From the NCBI GenBank assembly GCA_946185745.1, contig CAMHKQ010000005.1, forward strand, positions 1 to 64,000: DNA of 64,000 nt, given 5' to 3'. Every line of letters begins with the position of its first letter. Position 1 is the first letter of the stretch. The notes below the pieces were generated by a model. The model was not told the origin of the DNA and made no database searches. It saw only the letters and a list, made by a program, of their open reading frames with translations. This document shows, in pieces, positions 22,357 through 30,910 of the stretch. The DNA comes from an uncultured Bacteroidales bacterium (lineage in GTDB: Bacteria > Bacteroidota > Bacteroidia > Bacteroidales > UBA932). A program made the translations under genes and the position numbers.

Positions 22357-23076
22357 TTACATGCCCATAAGATGCGGCAGGAGGTCCGGCTGCAGGAAAT
22401 GAGCCTGCACGAAGGCGTTGATTGCCGTTGCGACAAAGAGGATCACGATGATGGCCGCGACGATGATGCCTATGACCTTGAGCCTCTTGAACCAGATCTG
22501 GCTGTTCCAGCCGACTGTCTGGAACATGCTCCAGAAGCCGTGGGCGAGATGCAGGAAGAGGGCCACGAACCAAATCACGTAGAACGCGAGGATCCAGGGA
22601 CTCTTGAAGGTCTGGAGCAGGAGCATGTACGGGTTCTCCGCCTCGCCGCCGGTGAAGTCCAGCAGCTGCATCTTTGCCCAGAAGTGGGTGAGATGGAAGG
22701 CAAGGAGGCCGAAGATGACTATTCCGAGGATGAACATGTTGGTGGACGACCAGCTGTCGGCCGCACCCTTGTTGGGCACCTCGTAGCGTTTGAGGCCGCC
22801 GCGGGCGTGGATGTTCTGCACCGAAAGCCAGATGCCGTAGCCGATGTGGATAATGAAGCCGAGGGCCAGGATGGGCACCATGATGTCTACGATGGGCAGG
22901 GCCATGAATTCGCAGCCCTTCTGGAAAAGACCGTCGGCGGCACCGAACTTGCCCGTGAAGGTATCGATTACGGAAAAGAAATTGATGGTGCCGTGCAAGA
23001 GCAGGAAGATTATCAGGAACGCGCCGCTGACAGCCTGGACGAACTTTTTCCCGATAGAAGATTTGTACATGAACAT
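22357..23076 (-). CDS. sdhC: Succinate dehydrogenase/fumarate reductase cytochrome b subunit
   Basis: A 239-residue five-helix membrane subunit of the Bacteroidetes-type (B-type) Sdh/Frd complex, which binds heme b and quinone. The start MFMYKSSIGKKFVQAVSG, His-containing helices (LLLHGTINFFSV, LAFHLTHFW, LFLHLAHGFWSMFQT) and length all fit. Normally sdhA and sdhB follow immediately. Here the next gene on this strand is rplM, 94 nt away, so the flavoprotein and iron-sulfur genes must lie elsewhere or be absent. Met1 at 23076 or Met3 at 23070 could be the start. A TATATTTG -7 box lies upstream at 23112-23105. Confidence 0.88.
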   Translation of the reverse strand: MFMYKSSIGKKFVQAVSGAFLIIFLLLHGTINFFSVIDTFTGKFGAADGLFQKGCEFMALPIVDIMVPILALGFIIHIGYGIWLSVQNIHARGGLKRYEVPNKGAADSWSSTNMFILGIVIFGLLAFHLTHFWAKMQLLDFTGGEAENPYMLLLQTFKSPWILAFYVIWFVALFLHLAHGFWSMFQTVGWNSQIWFKRLKVIGIIVAAIIVILFVATAINAFVQAHFLQPDLLPHLMGM

Positions 23077-23104
23077 CTCTGTGGCAAATTTACGGTTATC
23101 TTCG

Positions 23105-23112
23105 CAAATATA
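23105..23112 (-). promoter_or_regulatory. -7 box for the cytochrome b gene
   Basis: Minus-strand TATATTTG at 23112-23105 is a perfect TAnnTTTG match, 28 nt before the start codon. The -33 position has only TTCG. Confidence 0.45.
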
Positions 23113-23120
23113 GGTTAAAT

Positions 23121-23152
23121 CTTGGGAGTTTCCGAATTTTCCGCTATTTTTG
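23121..23152 (+). promoter_or_regulatory. Promoter of pyrH-frr-lpxK
   Basis: CTTG at 23121-23124, 20 nt, then TATTTTTG at 23145-23152. The start codon of pyrH is 47 nt downstream. Confidence 0.5.
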
Positions 23153-23199
23153 TTTTCACTTTGCGGTTTTTCACATCTTTCGCATCTAAAGACAACGAT

Positions 23200-23904
23200 A
23201 TGTACAAAAGAGTTTTGTTAAAGCTTAGCGGGGAAAGTCTCGGAGGACCTTCCGGAAAGGGCATCGATGAAAACAGCCTGAAGAAATTCGCGGGCGAAAT
23301 CGCCGCAGCGGTGCGTAATGGCTACCAGGTGGCCATAGTAAACGGCGGAGGCAACATCTTCCGCGGCATCCAGGGTATCGGCAAGGGTTACGACCGCGTC
23401 ACCGGAGACCGCATGGGCATGCTCGCCACGGTCATCAACTCACTCGCGCTGGCAAGCGCCCTTCGCAGCGAAGGCATCAGGGCCGAGGTCTTCACCGCCA
23501 CCCCGATGGAACCGATCGCCAAGGGCTATGTGCGCGAATCGGCCGTGAAGGTCCTGGAAGAGGGCGGAGTGTCGCTCATCGCGGGAGGCACCGGCAACCC
23601 CTTCTTCAGCACCGACTCCGGCGCCGCGCTCAGGGCGCTTGAAATCGGGGCGGATGCGCTCCTCAAGGGCACCAGGGTGGACGGCGTCTATACCGCCGAT
23701 CCCGAAAAGGACCCGGACGCCCGCAAGTACGATGAAATCACCTTCCACGAGTGCCTGGTGAACCACCTGAACGTGATGGACCAGACCGCGTTCGCCCTGT
23801 GCGAACAGGGCCCCGTGCCCATCGTGGTGTTCGACATAAACGAAAGCGGTTCGCTTCTCCGCCTGCTCGAAGGCGAGAGGATCGGCACCGTCGTACACGC
23901 ATAA
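23200..23904 (+). CDS. pyrH: UMP kinase
   Basis: A 234-residue bacterial UMP kinase that converts UMP to UDP with ATP, essential for pyrimidine nucleotide supply. It shows the amino-acid-kinase fold start MYKRVLLKLSGESLGG, the VNGGGNIFRG glycine loop, GYDRVTGDRMGMLATVINSL and the GTGNPFFSTDSGAALRALEI segment (20 residues). The ATG at 23200 is chosen over the longer frame to 23122 because the family begins exactly there. It heads a three-gene unit with frr (28 nt) and lpxK (1 nt). Confidence 0.97.
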   Translation: MYKRVLLKLSGESLGGPSGKGIDENSLKKFAGEIAAAVRNGYQVAIVNGGGNIFRGIQGIGKGYDRVTGDRMGMLATVINSLALASALRSEGIRAEVFTATPMEPIAKGYVRESAVKVLEEGGVSLIAGGTGNPFFSTDSGAALRALEIGADALLKGTRVDGVYTADPEKDPDARKYDEITFHECLVNHLNVMDQTAFALCEQGPVPIVVFDINESGSLLRLLEGERIGTVVHA

Positions 23905-23932
23905 CAACACGCATAATTAAAAAGAAATCAAT

Positions 23933-24502
23933 ATGTTAGACGCTAAAGCAAAAGAAATCGTAAACGGCATCGACGACAAGATGCAGGAGGCCGTCATGTT
24001 CCTGGAGGAAGACCTCAAGACCTACCGTCTCGGCAAGGCCAATCCTTCGGTGTTCAACAATGTGGTGGCCAATTACTACGGCACCCCGACCCCCATCCCG
24101 CAGATGGCATCGGTCAGCGCCCCCGACGCCAAGACCCTCGCCATCCAGCCCTGGGACAAGGGCATGATCAAGATCATCGAAAAGGCCATCATCGACGCCA
24201 ACCTGGGCCTCACCCCGCAGAACAACGGTGAAATCATCCGTTGCACCGTGCCCGCCCTCACCGAGGAAAGGCGCAAGGATCTGGTGAAGAAGGCCAAGGC
24301 TTCCGGCGAAAACGCAAAAGTGGTCGTGCGCAACGCCCGCAGGGAGGCCATTGACATGCTCAAGAAGGCCGAGAAGAACGACGGCATGAGCGAAGACACC
24401 GAGAAGGAGGCCGAGAACGAAGTCCAGAAGGTCACCGACAAGAACATCAAGGTGATCGACGACCTGGTGGCCGCCAAGGAGAAGGAAATCCTCACCGTTT
24501 AA
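23933..24502 (+). CDS. frr: Ribosome recycling factor
   Basis: A 189-residue RRF, which with EF-G splits post-termination ribosomes. Family motifs include LKTYRLGKANPSVFNNVVANYYG (the R-G-K/R-A/T-x-P region, quoted in part as YRLGKANPSVF), MASVSAPDAKTLAIQPWDKG and EERRKDLVKKAKASGENAKV (20 residues). The pyrH-frr order is conserved in bacteria. The typical length is 185-187. Confidence 0.97.
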   Translation: MLDAKAKEIVNGIDDKMQEAVMFLEEDLKTYRLGKANPSVFNNVVANYYGTPTPIPQMASVSAPDAKTLAIQPWDKGMIKIIEKAIIDANLGLTPQNNGEIIRCTVPALTEERRKDLVKKAKASGENAKVVVRNARREAIDMLKKAEKNDGMSEDTEKEAENEVQKVTDKNIKVIDDLVAAKEKEILTV

Positions 24503-24503
24503 G

Positions 24504-25646
24504 GTGCTCATCTACAGGCTAATACTCAAAGCTGGTGCGCGCCGCTGGCGCAAGGCTGCGGGGGCGGATGTACCCACCGTATGCGTGGGCAACGTCACCG
24601 CCGGCGGCACCGGCAAGACGCCTTTCACAGAACTCACCCTCAGGCTTCTGCAGGACTCTCCCCGCTGGGGAGCGGCCAACCTTGCCATGCTCTCGAGGGG
24701 ATACAAGCGCCGCAGCAGGGGCTTCCAGCAGGTCATGCGCAGCTCAACCGCCGCATTCGCCGGGGACGAACCGCTGCAGATCAAGAAGAAATTCCCGGCG
24801 GTTACCGTGGCTGTCGACAAAAACCGCATCGAGGGTTGCGACTTCCTCTCCCACCCCGAGAAACTGGCTGTCGGCAGCGTCAAGGCCGGAAAGGCCGCCG
24901 GCATGAAAAGGGCCGCCGTGCGCAGCGCCCGCAGATGCAAAGACAAAGAGCTCACCGCCGCCAATATCATAGTGATGGACGACGCGCTGCAGTACAAGCG
25001 CCTGCACGCGTCCCTCAACATAGTGCTGGTCGATTACAACCGGCCGGTTTTCCAGGACAGCCTGCTTCCGTTCGGGCGTCTGCGCGACCTGCCGTCCCGC
25101 CTGTGGGATGCGGACATGATAGTGGTCACCAAATGCCCCAGGAATATGGACGGCTGGGAAAAGACCACCTTTGCTTCCAAGCTCAGGATCAAGGACTTCA
25201 ACCCCACGGAGTGCACCGGCACGGGTCCTGACGGAAAGCTGGTCACGCTGCTGTTTTCGTACACCGGATATCTGCCGCTGGAACCGGTCTTCCCGGAGAC
25301 CGACCCGCGCTACAGCTATTCGAAGAGCGTGGTGCTGTTCACCGGAATAGCCGACGACACCCCCGTGAAGGCCAGGCTCAGCGACGATTACAAAATAGTC
25401 CACTCCATATCCTTCCCCGACCATCACCGCTTCACCGGAGGGGACATGTCCATGCTTTCCGCCGCAGTCAGGCGTTTCCCGATTTCCACCCTGGTAACCA
25501 CGGAAAAGGATGCGCAGCGCCTTCTCGACTGCCTTTCGGTGCCCGCCGAGGTGCGTGAAAGGGTGTTCATGCTGCCGGTCGAGACCGCCTTCGAATCGGA
25601 ACGCGAACTCGAAATCTACAAGGCCACGCTCGACGCGCTCGCCTGA
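24504..25646 (+). CDS. lpxK: Tetraacyldisaccharide 4'-kinase
   Basis: A 380-residue enzyme phosphorylating the 4' position of the lipid A precursor at the inner membrane. A Walker A motif is seen in VGNVTAGGTGKTPFTELTL (about 30-48), followed by LSRGYKRRSRGF, AFAGDEPLQIKKKF, and the Walker B-like NIIVMDDALQYKRL. The start is a GTG one nt after the frr stop. Its N-terminal membrane helix is short (MLIYRLILKAGARRW). Compared with many relatives it carries an extra Lys/Arg-rich stretch (about residues 128-152) before Walker B. Bacteroidales make a monophosphorylated lipid A in many species, but lpxK is still required upstream of that trimming. Confidence 0.93.
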   Translation: MLIYRLILKAGARRWRKAAGADVPTVCVGNVTAGGTGKTPFTELTLRLLQDSPRWGAANLAMLSRGYKRRSRGFQQVMRSSTAAFAGDEPLQIKKKFPAVTVAVDKNRIEGCDFLSHPEKLAVGSVKAGKAAGMKRAAVRSARRCKDKELTAANIIVMDDALQYKRLHASLNIVLVDYNRPVFQDSLLPFGRLRDLPSRLWDADMIVVTKCPRNMDGWEKTTFASKLRIKDFNPTECTGTGPDGKLVTLLFSYTGYLPLEPVFPETDPRYSYSKSVVLFTGIADDTPVKARLSDDYKIVHSISFPDHHRFTGGDMSMLSAAVRRFPISTLVTTEKDAQRLLDCLSVPAEVRERVFMLPVETAFESERELEIYKATLDALA

Positions 25647-25651
25647 AAGCG

Positions 25652-26659
25652 CTAAATCATTCCGGAAATAATGTCGTCGGCGACGAACCAGTCCCTTTCG
25701 GGGATCGGTCCCCTGTCGGTGCGGGAAAGGAGCATGATTTCCTCTTCGCGGATCTCTTCGGGGGTGAGGATTTCGCTGCCCTCCACCGTCCACGCCGAGG
25801 TGCTCCTGGAGTTCCAGCTGCGGACCTGACGGCCGTCCGGGAAGATGCGGAGGCTGTGCGCCCCCGGACCGAGCCCGACATAGGGCCGGCGGGTCCAGTA
25901 AGCCGAGTTGTGCACCGCCTCGTGGCCGGGAAGGGCCCAGTTGGAGATTTCGTAATGATGGTAGCCCGCCGCGGAGAGCGTCCTGCAAAGCAGCTCGTAC
26001 TGCCTGCGGCACTGCTCCTCGGAGGCCTCCTTCACACGGCCGTCAGCTATCATTCCGGCCAGGGCGCTCCCTTCCTCGATGCTCAGCTGATACGCCGACA
26101 CGTGCTCCGGGCACCACGAAACCACCTCATCCACAGTGTGTTGCAGCATTTTATCGGTCATTCCGGGGACGCCGGTGATGAGGTCGACGCTGCGGCTGAT
26201 GCCGGCCGGAAGCATGCGGAACGCCTCCCTTGCCCTTGCGGCGTCGTGGCGGCGGTTCATCCAGCGGAGGATGCCGTCGTCGAGGCTCTGCACCCCCATG
26301 GAGATGCGGTTCACTCCGAATTTCAGCAGGCTGCGGACATAGCCCGGCCCCTTTTCCACCAGGTCTTCGGGGTTCACCTCGACGGTGAATTCGTCGTAAG
26401 GGCCGTACCCGAGCGTATCGACAATGCGGGAGAGACACTCCTTAGGCAGCACCGAAGGGGTTCCGCCACCGAAATATAAAGTGTTGACCGCCAGGGTGTC
26501 AGCGATTTCGGCCCTACGGGCGGCTATTTCGGCGCAGACATCTTCCGTCCACTGCGCGAACGGCCGTTCCGCCCCGGTCCGGCAGGAGTGCGTCAGTTCC
26601 GAATAGAAATCGCAATAGGTGCAGAAACTGCGGCAGAAGGGAACGTGGACGTAGATCAT
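25652..26659 (-). CDS. hemW: Radical SAM HemW-type protein (coproporphyrinogen III oxidase-like), short form
   Basis: A 335-residue radical SAM protein. The [4Fe-4S] cluster motif CxxxCxxC is at Cys9-Cys13-Cys16 (CRSFCTYC), followed by LYFGGGTPSVL, NPEDLVEKG and RISMGVQSLDDGILRWMNR (HemW signatures). HemW is a heme chaperone rather than a true oxidase; lineage members are often mislabelled hemN. The usual length is about 375-390; this one ends soon after the EEIMLLSRT motif, so most of the C-terminal HemN_C domain is missing. It is the second gene of a two-gene unit, overlapping the preceding stop by 4 nt, and it is convergent with lpxK at a distance of 5 nt. Confidence 0.88.
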   Translation of the reverse strand: MIYVHVPFCRSFCTYCDFYSELTHSCRTGAERPFAQWTEDVCAEIAARRAEIADTLAVNTLYFGGGTPSVLPKECLSRIVDTLGYGPYDEFTVEVNPEDLVEKGPGYVRSLLKFGVNRISMGVQSLDDGILRWMNRRHDAARAREAFRMLPAGISRSVDLITGVPGMTDKMLQHTVDEVVSWCPEHVSAYQLSIEEGSALAGMIADGRVKEASEEQCRRQYELLCRTLSAAGYHHYEISNWALPGHEAVHNSAYWTRRPYVGLGPGAHSLRIFPDGRQVRSWNSRSTSAWTVEGSEILTPEEIREEEIMLLSRTDRGPIPERDWFVADDIISGMI

Positions 26660-27117
26660 TCGCTCCTGAAACGATATTCCAGCGCCGAAATTACGCGAAC
26701 TATGTCTTTGAGGTAGCCTTCCAGCTCGAAGCCGTTCATGCTGCGGGTGAAGGTGATGCGGTCTTCGAACATGTGGAAAATGCGCCTGACGGGGTTGCGG
26801 AACCGGAAGACCATGTTCTCGCCTTCCTCTTTTTCAAGCATGTAGCCCCTGTCTTCCATGAGCTGCACGACACCGTCCCGGATTTCCCCGTAGGAGCCGG
26901 GGACGAGGGCGTCGCGCCTGCCGAAGCTCAGTGCCGGATACAGCGCCGAGAAAGCCACCAGCAGCAGGGCTATCTGCCAGACAGACTTGGTTCCGTTACG
27001 GAAAATCTCGTTGACATTACCGCCGATGATGTTGAAGAGCGACAGCAGTACGAGGAGAATCACCAGGAACACGGCGATGTACAGGAAATATTTTGCGGCA
27101 CGGATAATGTATTTCAT
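26656..27117 (-). CDS. Small two-helix membrane protein of unknown function
   Basis: A 153-residue protein with two N-terminal transmembrane helices (about 11-30 and 46-63) and a soluble C-terminal domain of about 85 residues with a FRFRNPVRRIFHMFEDRITF segment (20 residues). I do not recognise the family. It is immediately upstream of hemW with a 4-nt ATGA overlap, so both are probably translated together. The start ATG at 27117 sits only 4 nt from a perfect TATCTTTG box (27129-27122), so the message may be leaderless. The long reverse frame extending to 28515 is a shadow of the opposite-strand gene. Confidence 0.7.
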   Translation of the reverse strand: MKYIIRAAKYFLYIAVFLVILLVLLSLFNIIGGNVNEIFRNGTKSVWQIALLLVAFSALYPALSFGRRDALVPGSYGEIRDGVVQLMEDRGYMLEKEEGENMVFRFRNPVRRIFHMFEDRITFTRSMNGFELEGYLKDIVRVISALEYRFRSE

Positions 27118-27121
27118 AAGG

Positions 27122-27148
27122 CAAAGATAGAGATTTTTATTATTTTTG
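27122..27148. promoter_or_regulatory. Divergent -7 boxes between the small membrane protein and coiled-coil genes
   Basis: Minus-strand TATCTTTG at 27129-27122 and plus-strand TATTTTTG at 27141-27148 are both perfect -7 boxes, 11 nt apart. The plus start codon is 20 nt after its box; the minus start codon only 4 nt. Confidence 0.55.
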
Positions 27149-27168
27149 CCGCTGAAATTAAAACACTT

Positions 27169-28095
27169 ATGGAACAGTATCAGAAAGAAGATCCGCTCGA
27201 GAGGCTTGCCCGCGAAGAGCGTGAGAAGAAAGCGCGTGGCGGAAGCCTGCGCACTGTCATGATAGTCCTGGCCGTGGTAGCCGCAGCTCTCGCTGCCGCC
27301 CTGGCCTATGTTTGGCTGTCCAAGTCCAAACTGGTCAGCGACCTCGAACTGGAAAAGAAAGACCTTACCGAACAGATAGTTGCGCTCCAGAGCGACTACG
27401 ACAACCTGTCCTCCGAATACGACGCCATCAACTCCCAGCTGGATTCTTCCCGCGAGGAGGTGGCCCAGCTGGTGGAACGCATCAAGAAGACCGACGCCAC
27501 CAACCGCGCCAAGATGCGCCAGTACGAAAAGGAACTCGGCACCCTGCGCAGCATCATGCGCAGCTATATCGTGCAGATAGACTCCCTCAACACCCTCAAC
27601 CATGAGCTCACGGTGCAGGCCGCGGCAGCCCGCAAGCAGGCTGAAGACGCCGGCAGGCGCAACCAGGAACTCTCCGCACAGGTGGAGAGCCTGAGCGGAC
27701 AGGTGGCCGTAGGTTCCGTCATCAAGGGCCGCAACGTGGTCCTGCAGGCCTACAATCAGTCCGACAAGGTCACCGACCGCAGCAGCCGCGTCGTGCGCAT
27801 GCTGGTGAGCGTCACCCTCAGCGAGAACGAACTCGCTGCAAGGGGTCCGGTCAGGGTGTACGTCAGGGTCAAGGATCCGCAGGGTTATCTGCTGCAGGAC
27901 GGCACGGGCGCCAACTTCGTGTACAACGGCGAGGCCATGGCCGCAACCGCATCGCGTGAAGTGGATTACACCGGCCAGGATGTGGAACTCAGCATCTACG
28001 TCAACAACATTCCCGAATTCACCAAGGGCGTCTACACGGCCGAGGTATTCACCGCACAGAGCCGTCTCGGCGCAGCCGAAGTCCTGCTCCGCTAA
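27169..28095 (+). CDS. Membrane-anchored coiled-coil protein, conserved in Bacteroidales
   Basis: A 308-residue protein with a charged cytoplasmic head (MEQYQKEDPLERLAREERE), one transmembrane helix (about 30-50, VMIVLAVVAAALAAALAYVW), a long coiled coil (about 52-180, SDLELEKKDLTEQIVALQSD and on) and a C-terminal beta-rich domain (about 185-308: VRVYVRVKDPQGYLL, GVYTAEVFTA). It is thus tethered to the inner membrane with the coil and beta domain in the periplasm. It is often annotated loosely as a chromosome-segregation protein because of the coil; nothing here supports that. It is followed by an M24 peptidase after 3 nt. Confidence 0.75.
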   Translation: MEQYQKEDPLERLAREEREKKARGGSLRTVMIVLAVVAAALAAALAYVWLSKSKLVSDLELEKKDLTEQIVALQSDYDNLSSEYDAINSQLDSSREEVAQLVERIKKTDATNRAKMRQYEKELGTLRSIMRSYIVQIDSLNTLNHELTVQAAAARKQAEDAGRRNQELSAQVESLSGQVAVGSVIKGRNVVLQAYNQSDKVTDRSSRVVRMLVSVTLSENELAARGPVRVYVRVKDPQGYLLQDGTGANFVYNGEAMAATASREVDYTGQDVELSIYVNNIPEFTKGVYTAEVFTAQSRLGAAEVLLR

Positions 28096-28098
28096 GGC

Positions 28099-29907
28099 AT
28101 GGACAATGTTTTCTCTGAGAGGATAGCTGCGCTGAGGGCCCTCATGCGCAGCCGCGGCTGGGATGCGGTGCTCTTTACGGGCAGCGACCCGCACTCCAGC
28201 GAGTACCCTGCCGAGCGCTGGAAGCAGGTTCAGTGGCTCACCGGTTTCACCGGGGAATGCGGGGACGTGGTGGTAACACCCGACCACGCAGGGCTCTGGA
28301 CCGACACCCGCTATTTCATCCAGGCCAACACCCAGCTTGCCGGCACCGGAGTGGAGCTGCACAAGATGCGCGTCCCAGAGCAGGTGCCCATCCCTCAGTG
28401 GCTTTCCGATTCTTTCGCCGGAGACGACGGCTTCATCCTGGCGCTGGACGGCTACTGCGTGAGCGAGGGCGCCGCCGCCGAAATCGAGGAAGCCTTCGCC
28501 GCGCGCGGAGGTCACTGCGAAGTGGTGAGCGTGCCCGATCTCCTTTCCCTGCTGTGGAAAGACCGCCCCGAAATCCCTCAGACTCCGGTATTTACAGTCG
28601 ATCCGGGCGAAAGCCGCACTGACCGCCTTCAGAAACTCCGCGCCTTCATGGCCGAAAAGGGCTGCTCCGCCTGCCTGGTGAGCGCCCTCGACGAGATAGC
28701 GTGGCTGCTGAACGTCCGCGCCGGCGACATCGAATACAATCCGCTGGTAATCTCGTATCTTATTGTAGAACAGGAGAATGCCTATTGGTACGTGCTTAAG
28801 GAGGCGGTCGAGGATCCGGCCACCGAAAAGGCTTTCGACGAGCTGGGGGCGGACGGCATCGAACTGCGTCCGTACTACGAAATCGACGAGGCGCTGCGCG
28901 AGCGCGAGGGCAGGCTGATGTTCGATTCTTCAGTGCTAAACAGGCATCTGTGCTCGATAGCGTCGGAAGGCCCCGTGCTCGATTGCACCAGCCCCGTAGG
29001 CATGTGGAAAGCCGTCAAGAACCAGGTGGAAATATCCGGAATGCGGCGCGCCCATTTCGCGGACGGCCTTGCAATGGAGCAGTTCCTCTTCTGGCTCGAC
29101 AGATGCATGGAGAACGAGCGCAGCGTTTCCGAGTGGGATGCTGCCTTAAAGCTGGGCTCGCTGCGTGCGGAAATCCCTGAATATCAGGGAGACAGCTTCG
29201 AAACTATTTCTGCCTGGGGCCCGGGGGCGGCCCTGCCTCACTATGTCACGCCGCACAGCGGGGCCCCGATGCTGGAACCCCGCGGCCTGTATCTCTGCGA
29301 CTCGGGCGGACAGTATTATTCCCCCGGCAGTTTCGGAGGCACCACCGATATCACACGCACGGTTCCGCTCGGCCCATGCACTCCGCTTGAAATGGAAGAT
29401 TACACCCTGGTGCTCAAGGGCCATATCCAGCTGGCGATGGCGGTGTTCCCCTACGGCACCCCAGGCTGCAGGATAGATGCCCTCTCGCGCGAGCCTCTTT
29501 GGGCGGCGAAGCGCAACTTCGGGCACGGCACGGGCCACGGCGTGGGCTGGTTCCTCGGGGTTCATGAAGGCCCGCACGACGTGCGCCAGAACATGAATCC
29601 GACCGGGCTGGTTCCCGGGATGATACTTTCCGACGAGCCCGGCATCTACCGCGAAGGGCAGTTCGGCGTGCGCCACGAGAACCTGCTGCTTTGCACCGAT
29701 GCAGGCACCAACGATTTCGGCCGCTGGTGCAGTTTCGAGCCGCTGACGCTCTGCCATTTTGACACCCGCGCAGTCCTGCCGGAGCTGCTTACCCCCGCCG
29801 AGCGCGACTGGCTCAACTCCTACAACGCCAGGGTGTTCTCGCTCCTGGCTCCGGAGCTTCCGGGGCCCGTCGCCGACTGGCTCAGAATACGTACCGCAGC
29901 TATTTAG
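28099..29907 (+). CDS. Aminopeptidase P family protein (M24B), long three-domain form
   Basis: A 602-residue metallo-aminopeptidase that removes N-terminal residues before proline. Two creatinase-like N-terminal domains (about 1-300) precede the pita-bread domain. Metal-binding motifs are LYLCDSGGQYY and GTTDITRTV (two Asp), HGTGHGVGWFLGVHEGP (His) and DEPGIYREGQFGVRHENL (two Glu). Length fits the eukaryote-like long APP form found in Bacteroidetes. No signal peptide, so it is cytoplasmic. It lies between the coiled-coil gene and dusB with 3-4 nt spacers. Confidence 0.94.
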   Translation: MDNVFSERIAALRALMRSRGWDAVLFTGSDPHSSEYPAERWKQVQWLTGFTGECGDVVVTPDHAGLWTDTRYFIQANTQLAGTGVELHKMRVPEQVPIPQWLSDSFAGDDGFILALDGYCVSEGAAAEIEEAFAARGGHCEVVSVPDLLSLLWKDRPEIPQTPVFTVDPGESRTDRLQKLRAFMAEKGCSACLVSALDEIAWLLNVRAGDIEYNPLVISYLIVEQENAYWYVLKEAVEDPATEKAFDELGADGIELRPYYEIDEALREREGRLMFDSSVLNRHLCSIASEGPVLDCTSPVGMWKAVKNQVEISGMRRAHFADGLAMEQFLFWLDRCMENERSVSEWDAALKLGSLRAEIPEYQGDSFETISAWGPGAALPHYVTPHSGAPMLEPRGLYLCDSGGQYYSPGSFGGTTDITRTVPLGPCTPLEMEDYTLVLKGHIQLAMAVFPYGTPGCRIDALSREPLWAAKRNFGHGTGHGVGWFLGVHEGPHDVRQNMNPTGLVPGMILSDEPGIYREGQFGVRHENLLLCTDAGTNDFGRWCSFEPLTLCHFDTRAVLPELLTPAERDWLNSYNARVFSLLAPELPGPVADWLRIRTAAI

Positions 29908-29911
29908 CATC

Positions 29912-30910
29912 ATGAAAATTGGCTCCCTGGATTTGGGCCCGAGGCCGCTGCTGCTCGCCCCGATGGAGGACGTGACCGACCTGAGCTTCCGCCGCATCTG
30001 CAAGGAACAGGGGGCGGACATGGTCTACACGGAGTTCGTGCCGTCCGAGGGGCTGGTGCGCGACGCCGCGAAGGCGGTCGCCAAGATGCACACGCTTGAC
30101 GAAGAGGCGCCGGTGGGAATCCAGATCTATGGCCATATCCTCGAAAACATGGTCGAGGCGGCCAGGATGGCCGGCCGCGCGGCTGAACTTGCCGGCGGGC
30201 ATGGCGCCGACGTGGTGGACATCAACTTCGGCTGCCCGGTAACCAAGATAGCCGGCAGGGGCGCAGGGTCGGGAATGATGCGCTATCCCGACAAGATGGT
30301 GGAGATTACCAAGGCGGTGGTGGAGGCGCTGCCGAACGTTCCGGTGACGGTGAAGACGCGGCTCGGCTGGGACGAGAATTCAAAGATTATAGTCGAGCTT
30401 GCCGAAAGGCTGCAGGATGTTGGAATACAAGCACTTACCATACACGGCAGAACCCGCTGCCAGATGTACAAGGGAGCCGCCGACTGGACGCTCATCGGCG
30501 CAGTGAAGGCCAATCCCAGGATGCACATCCCCATAATAGGCAACGGCGACGTCACCGACGGGCCTTCGGCGCTCAGGGGTTTCGAAGACTATGGCGTGGA
30601 CGGCATCATGATAGGCCGCGCCACCTTCGGGCACCCCTGGATCTTCCGCGAGATTAAGTATTATCTCGAGCACGGCGAGCCGATGCCGGAACCCTCTGTG
30701 GCAGACAAAGTTGCGCTCGCCAGGAGGCATCTGCAGATATCGCTCGAGACCAAGGGGGAGCCGCGCGGCATCTACGAGATGCGAAGGCACCTGTCCTGCT
30801 ATTTCAAGGGCCTGCCGGAATTCAAGGAGACCCGCATGCGCATGGTCACAACCCTCGACCGCGAGGAACTGTTCGGGATTCTGGACGAGATTGAGAGCCG
30901 CTGGGGCTAG
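29912..30910 (+). CDS. dusB: tRNA-dihydrouridine synthase
   Basis: A 332-residue FMN enzyme that reduces uridine in tRNA D-loops. TIM-barrel motifs include LLAPMEDVTDLSFRRICKEQ (20 residues), the catalytic Cys in DINFGCPVTKIAGRGAGSGM (20 residues), VKTRLGWDE, LTIHGRTRCQMYKG and IGNGDVTDG. It was assigned to the DusB group by overall similarity; this level is less certain than the family. The ATG at 29912 is 4 nt after the peptidase stop. Its stop overlaps the convergent DUF3109 gene by 4 nt. Confidence 0.93.
   Translation: MKIGSLDLGPRPLLLAPMEDVTDLSFRRICKEQGADMVYTEFVPSEGLVRDAAKAVAKMHTLDEEAPVGIQIYGHILENMVEAARMAGRAAELAGGHGADVVDINFGCPVTKIAGRGAGSGMMRYPDKMVEITKAVVEALPNVPVTVKTRLGWDENSKIIVELAERLQDVGIQALTIHGRTRCQMYKGAADWTLIGAVKANPRMHIPIIGNGDVTDGPSALRGFEDYGVDGIMIGRATFGHPWIFREIKYYLEHGEPMPEPSVADKVALARRHLQISLETKGEPRGIYEMRRHLSCYFKGLPEFKETRMRMVTTLDREELFGILDEIESRWG

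Noticed and set aside
26656..28515. A 619-codon minus-strand frame reading through the small membrane protein
   Set aside because: Only its last 153 codons look like a real protein; the rest is antisense to the coiled-coil gene and the M24 peptidase. The ATG at 27117 with an adjacent -7 box was used as the start.
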